A DNA stretch of 64,000 nucleotides. Source: Symplocastrum torsivum CPER-KK1 (GTDB lineage: Bacteria > Cyanobacteriota > Cyanobacteriia > Cyanobacteriales > Coleofasciculaceae). This document shows positions 9,701-16,500 of the stretch, in pieces (position 1 is the stretch's first letter; each line of letters starts with the position of its first letter). Made by a program: the position numbers and the translations under genes. The notes under the pieces are model-generated. The model saw only the letters and a program-made list of their open reading frames with translations. It did not search any database and was not told the origin of the DNA. The stretch lies in assembly GCA_019358875.1 (NCBI GenBank), contig JAHHIF010000001.1, positions 124,001 to 188,000 of the forward strand, written 5' to 3'.

Positions 9701-11871
9701 GGCTACCGAGCGGGTCTAGTATCAATACTGGTGGGCAAGACGTGACTCTGGCTTTCGCCTCAGATTTGACGTTGGGGAGTTCTATTAATGTATCTACCGA
9801 GGGGGGAGCTTTCACTCTGAGTAGTCTTGGAGCTTTAAATATTGAGAGAGATGTAAGAACCGACGGGGGTGACATTACCTTAAGTGCCGCAAGCATTGAC
9901 TCATCTGGGGGTATCCTCGACTCTTCCTCTACTACCAAAGCGGGCGGTAACATCACCCTCAATGCTCAAGGTAATATCACGACTGCTGCTCTTAGCTCAG
10001 GTAGTACATCCAATGCTGGAGGTGATATCACCCTGACGAGTGATGGAGGAGCTGTCAGTAGTGGCAACCTCAACTCTTCAGGAGTAACGGGAGGTGGCTC
10101 TATTAATGTTTCTGCGGTTGACCAGATTACTACTAGGGTGATAAACACCAGTTCCAGTTCTGGCAATGGTGGCAATGTCACTCTCGACCCTCAAAATGAC
10201 ATTCAAATTGACTTGATTAATGCCCAAGGTGGGGCAACGGGCACAGGGGGAACAGTTGACATTACCACTGACAGGTTTTTCCGGGCAACGGGCAGTTTCA
10301 CCGACCAAAATGGCATAACAGCTAGCATTTCTACGGCTGGAGGAGCTGGAGGTAGTCCGATTACAATTCGACATGGGGGAGGATTGAGCGGGACTCCTTT
10401 TGATGTGGGAGATGCAACAGTCAACGGCACGGCTGGCGCGATCGCTAATGGAATAGATACGATTTCACCCTTGCGATCGTTTCCCGGTTCCTACACTCAG
10501 GGCAACATTCGCATCATTACTCCGTTTGTGCCAGACGAAACAGCGTTCATCGATCCTAATAACGAGCCATTAGCGCTGCCACAATTGTTTAGGAGTCTTG
10601 AACCACTGGAAATTGACCTGGCTTTTGCTGCAATCGACGAGTTCTTCACACGCGAGTATGAGGAATATCTGAGACTACAAGCAACTCAGATTAAATCTTT
10701 GGGACAGGCTCGTGCTACTCTTCGCGAAATTGAGGAAGCGACGGGTGTGAAACCAGCACTGCTCTATGCAGTTTTTGTGCCGGAAACCCTCGCACCGGGG
10801 GCGACAAGCCTTCTGGATCTCCCCAAGCAGGACAGCGACCAACTACAGCTACTATTGGTAACGGCACAGGGGAAAGTGATGCTTTGGCGCGTACCGAACA
10901 CTACACGAGCCGAGGTACTAGCCGTAGCTGGAAAATTGGGGAGTGAAGTTACCAATCGCAGCAAACGGCGTACCAATAGCTATTTAGCCCCAGCTAGGCA
11001 ACTCTATGAGTGGCTGGTGGCACCCCTTGAGGCGAATTTACAAGCTCAAGGCATTCAAAATCTTGTATTCATCACGGATGTTGGCTTGCGTTCTGTCCCA
11101 ATAGCTGCACTCCACGACGGTCAAGGATTTATAGTAGAACGCTACAGCATTGGACTGATGCCCAGTCTCAGCTTAACTGATACCCGCTACCAAGACATTA
11201 CAGGCTTTCAAGTGCTGGCGATGGGGGCATCAGAGTTCACCGATAAAGAGCCTTTACCGGCAGTACCGTTGGAGTTATCAGTGCTAACCAAACAGCTATG
11301 GCAGGGTAAGTCCTTCCTTGATGAGGCTTTTACCCTGGATAATCTGAAAGCTCAACGACACCAGCAGCCTTTTGGAATTATTCATCTAGCTACTCATGCC
11401 GAATTTAATGCTGGGAAACCAGAGAATTCCTTCATTCATCTGTGGAACAGTAAGTTAGGGCTAAACGAACTACGGCAGTTGGGTTGGAATAATCCACCTG
11501 TGGAGTTATTGGTACTGAGTGCCTGTCGTACAGCGGTGGGAGACGAGGAAGCGGAGTTGGGATTTGCAGGGTTGGCGGTGCAAGCTGGCGTTAAGTCAGC
11601 TTTAGGAAGTCTGTACTCTGTCAGCGATGAAGGGACTTTAGGACTAATGACAGAGTTTTATCGACAGTTGAAGGAGGCTCCGATTAAGGCGGAGGCGCTG
11701 CGGCAGGCGCAACTAGCGATGATTAACAATGAAGTTCGTCTAGAGGGGGGAGAGTTACACGGCACTGGGGAGAATTTGCCTCTGCCACCGGAATTGGCAA
11801 CACTGGAGAACCAAAATCTCTCTCATCCCTATTACTGGGCTGGATTCACAACGATTGGTAGCCCTTGGTGA
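6718..11871 (+). CDS. Two-partner-secretion exoprotein with C-terminal CHAT protease
   Basis: A 1717-aa protein. A signal peptide (about 1-25, AALSLSGAIAAKPLSA) is followed by the filamentous-hemagglutinin TPS domain (about 30-150) with the landmark LFLMNPSGIVFGAGASL. A long beta-helix stalk follows (about 200-1270) with many GNGGAIALSA / GNITTG repeats. The final 300 residues are a CHAT domain (caspase-like, clan CD) with the expected dyad at H1560 (LATHAE) and C1603 (LSACRTA). TpsA proteins are exported through a TpsB outer-membrane pore, which is not in this window. The domain order implies that a caspase-like peptidase is displayed outside the cell or released. Gene fusions of this kind recur in filamentous cyanobacteria; target and trigger are unknown. 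Confidence 0.92.
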   Translation: MRRIGYLLAALSLSGAIAAKPLSAQPIVPASDGTGTQVIPNGNGDPSVYDITGGSLSNDGANLFHSFTQFNLDINQIANFLSNPNIHNILGRVTAGNPSIINGLIQVTGGNSNLFLMNPSGIVFGAGASLNVPAAFTATTANGIDFGNNWFNATGINNYSALVGTPSTFAFTMNQPGSIINAGNLTVPQGQNLTLLGGTVVSTGQLNAPGGQVTVASVSGESLVRLSLPGHLLSLEIQPLANINAGAQGLASLPQNFSVLSLPQLLTGGGGDSATAIRVNGNGQVVLRGSGIGVEHGDVVAKDLTAHTAALSAEHNLTLVESQLSTTGDLNLLARDTVQVRDSVTNRFIVQAGGQVYLQGNQRVDIFALNHPASGFFSGRDMVLRSANTVGGDAHYFSSGNFRIEQLDGSVGNLFSPYDPIILSSGNVTLGNYTGASLHVLAGGSVTLGNVTINDTAPVAQTINPGNTTPFNATRTFANLASFNLSDGTPVTINGSTTPTLDVRAGVDWEQLGGVPTPDPRIVGGLAPQPTFSAAPLSANITVTGNIRNNGGEVFLTNEYFPNRSLPGGAIQVQRINTSLFTGGNAGSVTIDSRRSITLNGLVNSVTGNVPNSNAGAVTLIAQNNITTDNINSFVGRGGTGNGGNISLTSTAGAIDTSAGLLDAGTGGSGNGGAIALSAAGNITTGSILSRSDGIGTGGAISLTSSGGGIDTSAGNLDTTSAVNGGAIALNAAGNITTDNITSTGQVSSGAINLTSSGGSIDTTAGSLDSSSRGNGGAIAFRATANMTTGNLDSSSTGAGNGGNITLSSTQGAINTDSLKSSADSGNGGVIALSAYGDITTDLLDSYSINAGNGGNITLSSTQGAISTGAGELNSSSATGNGGAIALSATGNITTGEVLSTGSSEGGDISFSSGTEVTLGRVDSTSAIAEGGAININALGNITFNDSVSSGSTAGLGGGALTINTSGILNLPASISTNGTDIFIGNETSPIDIVGLPSGSSINTGGQDVTLAFASDLTLGSSINVSTEGGAFTLSSLGALNIERDVRTDGGDITLSAASIDSSGGILDSSSTTKAGGNITLNAQGNITTAALSSGSTSNAGGDITLTSDGGAVSSGNLNSSGVTGGGSINVSAVDQITTRVINTSSSSGNGGNVTLDPQNDIQIDLINAQGGATGTGGTVDITTDRFFRATGSFTDQNGITASISTAGGAGGSPITIRHGGGLSGTPFDVGDATVNGTAGAIANGIDTISPLRSFPGSYTQGNIRIITPFVPDETAFIDPNNEPLALPQLFRSLEPLEIDLAFAAIDEFFTREYEEYLRLQATQIKSLGQARATLREIEEATGVKPALLYAVFVPETLAPGATSLLDLPKQDSDQLQLLLVTAQGKVMLWRVPNTTRAEVLAVAGKLGSEVTNRSKRRTNSYLAPARQLYEWLVAPLEANLQAQGIQNLVFITDVGLRSVPIAALHDGQGFIVERYSIGLMPSLSLTDTRYQDITGFQVLAMGASEFTDKEPLPAVPLELSVLTKQLWQGKSFLDEAFTLDNLKAQRHQQPFGIIHLATHAEFNAGKPENSFIHLWNSKLGLNELRQLGWNNPPVELLVLSACRTAVGDEEAELGFAGLAVQAGVKSALGSLYSVSDEGTLGLMTEFYRQLKEAPIKAEALRQAQLAMINNEVRLEGGELHGTGENLPLPPELATLENQNLSHPYYWAGFTTIGSPW

Positions 11872-12124
11872 ATTAGGTATTAAGGGGGACTATGTAGGTA
11901 GACATCCATCATCCTTCCACTGTTACCATCTGCCAATTAGAGGATGGATGCTATAAAATGTCTCGATTTCGTAGTGGCGATCGCCTTGTGTCTCCTACTT
12001 TCCTGAGCTAGATCTGACAACAGAACAGGTTTTCAATGCGGCTAGGTAGTTGTTAATAACAAATGATGCTTGTTAAACTGAATACCATCAACTCAATACA
12101 AAATTTGAGTCCACAACTGAAAGT

Positions 12125-12370
12125 GTGTTGGTGTTTGATGAGACCCACGATCATTATCTATTGCTATTAATAGGTTGGCAGAAAGATGAGCGGATTAAGA
12201 GTGTGATGATTCATGTTCGTTTGAAAGATAAAAAAATCTGGATTGAGGAAGATTGGACGGAGGAAGGAGTGGCGACAGATTTTTTGCAGAAGGGCATTAC
12301 AAGGGACGAGATTGTTTTAGCATTCCATCCACCGCAAGTCAGACAATACACTGAGTTTGCGATCGCTTGA
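12125..12370 (+). pseudogene. Truncated XisI-like protein
   Basis: The 81 residues match the body of XisI (fdxN element excision controlling factor) proteins: DHYLLLLIGW, then KKIWIEEDWTEEGVA and GITRDEIVLAFHPP. Intact family members are about 110 residues. Here the usual first 25-30 residues are missing; the frame extends upstream for about 16 sense codons with no start codon before a stop, so only a GTG/TTG within the domain remains. No xisH partner precedes it. It is probably a decayed copy, although a short translated product is possible. Confidence 0.6.
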
Positions 12371-12532
12371 TGGCTTTCTGTCTGCGATCGCTAACGGGAG
12401 AATCAGGTTTAGAGCATCCCGTCGAACTCGCGTTATTTTATCTGCATACTAGCTATTTTAGTCTAGCCCTTATCTTCTGAAGACTAATAGAAGGGTTAAG
12501 GGAGCGCCTATTTATTGAATTTTAAATAACCC

Positions 12533-12778
12533 TTAAACTTGGTTATTTTCTTCTTTAAATTTGACAATTTCTCCTGGGGCAGAGTTAATTATTTTTATCA
12601 CTTCCAGAGCTACATCAGCCATTTCTTTTGCACGGGGATCTGGCATGATTTTTAACTCGATTAGCTCTTTGAGTAAATTAGCTGCTTGAATACCAGATTT
12701 TAACAATGCTTCTTGGTATTCTTGTTGCAAGGTTTTAGAGGGGGTTAGAGTTTGGTTTTGGTCGTCTTGGTTTTCCAC
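12533..12778 (-). CDS. Small hypothetical helical protein
   Basis: An 81-aa soluble protein with no family I recognise. It is mostly helix-forming (EYQEALLKSGIQAANLLKEL) with a Gln-rich N-terminus. It is AT-rich, like the putative immunity gene 42 bases upstream, and lies on the same strand. It may be the last gene of the toxin-immunity cassette, for example a second immunity or orphan gene. No membrane segment is visible. Confidence 0.5.
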   Translation of the reverse strand: MENQDDQNQTLTPSKTLQQEYQEALLKSGIQAANLLKELIELKIMPDPRAKEMADVALEVIKIINSAPGEIVKFKEENNQV

Positions 12779-12820
12779 TGTTAGGTTTTGGTTTTAAAGT
12801 TTGGTCATTTGTGATTTATT

Positions 12821-13540
12821 CTAATCGCCTAAATTCGGTATAGATAATTTATCTAATATATTTAATACTTCTGAGTATTTAAAATAATGAATATCATTTC
12901 TCAGAGAATCATCTCCTAGAACCATAGTTATTCCTTTGATATTAGGCATAAGATTAATAATTTCTAGTATATTATCAGGAGAATAATCTAAAGTTATTAA
13001 TAAAGGGTATTGTTTTGCCAACTCATTTATATCATGTATTTGTAATTCTTCTGGATATTTTGGACATTCTTCTTTAAAGAATTCCCAAGAATTTTCCATA
13101 TTCCCTAACAGATCAATTTGGTAATAGGAACTATTAAGGTTATCTTCATTAACAAAAGAACTTAAAATCCAAGATGGATCATCATCGTATGAAGCTTCAA
13201 TATTTGAATATATTATTCCAATTCCTTTTTTATACAATTCTTTTCTAAAGTCTCTATGTGGAATCTGATTCCCTAAAGGTTGTACATAATCAATCCCAAT
13301 TTTTTCAATCAAATCTATGGTTTTATTCCAGTTATTTTCTATCAAAATTTCAGCAACAGATTTTGAGGTTTTTAACATTTTTCTAATTTCAATTGCAGCC
13401 TCTTCTGTAATAACTCTATTATCATTGAATTTTGGATCTCCAGAAATTGAAATACTTATAATTTCTACACCACAATCCTGTAGTTGAATTGCTTCTTCGA
13501 TTGTTGATACTCTATCAACTTTTTTAATGAGCTTATCCAT
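12821..13540 (-). CDS. Probable immunity protein for the adjacent DUF4157 toxin (TIM-barrel-like)
   Basis: A 239-aa soluble protein encoded only 15 bases downstream of the 1921-aa DUF4157 gene on the same strand. The alternation of strands and helices (VEIISISISG, KIGIDYVQPLG, YPLLITLDY, IKGITMVLGDD) suggests a TIM-barrel-like fold, recalling phosphoribosylanthranilate isomerase in spacing; I see no obvious catalytic set. The gene is strikingly AT-rich compared with the rest of the window, as is the 3' end of the toxin gene. That is the usual sign of an exchanged toxin-immunity cassette. The immunity role is inferred from position and composition, not homology. Confidence 0.5.
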   Translation of the reverse strand: MDKLIKKVDRVSTIEEAIQLQDCGVEIISISISGDPKFNDNRVITEEAAIEIRKMLKTSKSVAEILIENNWNKTIDLIEKIGIDYVQPLGNQIPHRDFRKELYKKGIGIIYSNIEASYDDDPSWILSSFVNEDNLNSSYYQIDLLGNMENSWEFFKEECPKYPEELQIHDINELAKQYPLLITLDYSPDNILEIINLMPNIKGITMVLGDDSLRNDIHYFKYSEVLNILDKLSIPNLGD

Positions 13541-13555
13541 GATATTCTTACCTAA

Positions 13556-16500
13556 TTAATCTATGTAGATGATATTAGCTTTTTCACCCAAAGTTGGTTT
13601 GTAGGTCGCCCGATCTACAACTTTGTTAATCCCTTGAATTAATGACCCAGAGCTTGTTGATGTAGAAATTTTATAGTAAGCGCCTCCATGTCTTCCACCT
13701 CCCGGATGTACTTGTATATTAGTAATTGTTGGATGTCCTTGAATGCGTATCTGTTTTGATAACTTAGAACCTTTATTACTTTGTTCAATTACAACCTTAT
13801 AACCAGCCTCTTCAAATTGTTTTGCAATATCTTCAGTAGATTTTCCCCAAATAGATTTAGGGTTATCAATAATATTATCAACAAGCTGTTTTGCTAATTT
13901 AGCTGATTTATCTGAATAATCATTATCAATTTCATGGTCACTAGCAATCATGTGGAGCGTGTAGTGACCGGGAATTGCTTTAGGACGTGCTTCAAAGTGT
14001 TTAATCCAACTATATTTAGATTTGACAGTTGTATTCAATAAACCAATTAAAGCAGGAACAGGAGTATCAATAGCATCATTACTTTCTGTAATAGCTTTAG
14101 CTGTTGCTAGTGCGGAAGGTAACTCAGCAGCTTTTCTGGCAGCATCATCAACTTTATCACCTGCTTTAGCAGCATCATCAACTTTATCACCTGTTTTAGC
14201 AGCATCACCTACTTGATCAACCGCTTTTACAGCATCATCAACTTTGTCGGCAGCTTTAGCAGCACCGCCTACTTTGTCAGTGGCTTTAGCCGCATCGCCT
14301 ACTTTGTCAGCGGCTTTAACAGCATCACCTACTTTATCAGCAGCTTTAACAGCATCACCAGCTTTATCCGCTGCTTTAATATATTTACCAGCTTTACCTA
14401 AAGCTGCAACATCACCAATACCCGGAACAGCAGCAACTAGAGAAAAAGCAGCATTTCCCCAATCTCCTTCTAAAGCGTACCAAATTCCATTAAGACCATC
14501 GGCAATAGCACCAAATCCTGGGATAAATCCCAGCACATCTAAAGCTCCATGACCCCAGGCACTAATAGCTGAATAATTTTCACTGCACCATTTACTTACA
14601 TCACCCCAACGATCCTGTACCCAATTCCAACCTTGAGATAACTTATCGCCAGCCCAAGCTAAACCTTGTGATGCTTTATCCTTCGCCCAACTACCAAATT
14701 CAGTGGCTTTATTCTTAGTCCATTCCCAACCTGATTTAATCCCATCACCAGCCCATTGGAGAGCCTTACCACCTAACTCTCCTAGCTGTTTAACACCATT
14801 CCAAGCTTGAGAACCTTTGTCCTTAACCCAATTGCCAACAGCAGAACCTTTTTCTTGTAGCCAACTTAAACCTTGAGAACCTTTGTCTTTAACCCAATTG
14901 CCAACAGCAGAACCTTTCTCTTGCAGCCAACCTAAGCCTTGAGAACCTTTGTCTTTAACCCAATTGCCAACAGCAGAACCTTTCTCTTGCAGCCAACCTA
15001 AGCCTTGAGAACCTTTGTCTTTAACCCAACTAACCGCACCCGAAGCCTTATCTGATAACCAACTTAAACCTGTGGAACTTTTCTCTTGAACCCAACTAGC
15101 CGCACTACTAGCTTTCTCTGATAACCAATTAAACGCACCTGAACTCTTTTCCTGTACCCAACTCTTAGCACTGGAAACCTTATCACCCAACCAAGAAACA
15201 ACGCTACCCGCTTTTTCTTGTACCCCAGAAACTAGCGAACCAACTGCGCCACCAAGCCATTGTAAAATCGAGCTTCCTTGGGACTGTATGCTGGAAACTG
15301 CACCTTGTCCTTTTTCTCGTAACCCACTGACAAAAGAACCCGCTTTTTCGCTGACTGTGTTAACTGCACTTGTTCCCTTTTCTGTGAGCCAATTTTTAGC
15401 AGTTTCGCCTTTTTCTGTCACCCAGTTAAAAGCTGTGCTTCCCTTTTCGGTAAGCCAAGAAGTTGCGCTGCTAGCTTTTTCTGTAATAAATGTCCCGGCA
15501 CTACTCGCTTTTTCCCTAAGCTGAGAAGTTGCACTAATGGCTTTTTCGCCTATCCAAGAGCTTGCACCATTAACTTTTTCTCCAAGCCAACTAAATGCTC
15601 CTCCTGTTTTCTCATCAATCCATGTTCCCGCACTACTAGCTTTTTCCGATAACCAATTCGTTGCTGCTCCTGCTTTTTCCGTTGCCCAACTGGTAGCAGT
15701 ATTAACTTTTTCTCCAACCCAGTTTTGTGCTTGCCCTACCTTACCCTGGAAGCTTGTCCATCCTGCTGATGCTTTACCCGTTAAGGTTGTCCATTTTTCA
15801 TTGAGATAATTTCCAGCACTGGTAGCAGACTCATTGACAGAAGTCTTAACTTGTTCGCCTTGTTGTTGCAGTTGTGTACCAATATCCTGCCCTTTTTGGC
15901 TAATTCCTTGCCATCCTTGCTCAACTTTCTGCGATACAGGAGCAACCTTACCTTGAATACCACCCCAAACTGATTCAGCCTCTGCTTTGAGGGCTTGCCA
16001 TTCTGCTTGTAGAGCTTGACTGTTACCTTGTCCTTGCTGTTGTTTTACCCCTTCTGAAGCCCCATCTAATTTTGCTTGTAGAACTTGACTGTTACCTTGT
16101 CCTTGTTGTTGTTTTGCCCCTTCTGAAGCACCGTTAAGTTTAGCTATAAAGCCTTGAGCTTTCGCCATATAAGTTTGGGAAAACTGCTGGGCTTCGGTTT
16201 CTAGGGCAGTTATTTCTGAAGTAGCACTATTTTCTAACTCTGTCCAATTACTTTCAATCTGTCCTTTTGACTCAACCGCTTTATTTTCAAGGTTGGTAAC
16301 TTTCTGTGCAACTTCAGTTTTTACTTCTTGCTCTTTAGTAGTAGTTTCTTGTTTTAAGCCGGTTTCTTGTCCTTGTAATTCAGTAGCTTGGGTTTGAGCA
16401 TCAGTTTGTAGTTCTGTACCTTTAGCTTTACTCTCTGCTTCTACCTCAGTTCCTTTAGTTTCTACTTCGGACTGAAGTTCAGTACCTTTGGCTTGCTTAT

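Noticed and set aside
8013..10976. Many minus-strand frames within the hemagglutinin/CHAT gene
   Set aside because: They mirror the Gly/Ser/Thr repeat codons of the real gene (Pro/Ala/Val-rich antisense products) and are composition artefacts.
6718..11871. CHAT domain as part of a CRISPR-linked protease system
   Set aside because: The protein has a signal peptide and TPS domain, so it is exported, and no type III cas genes are in the window.
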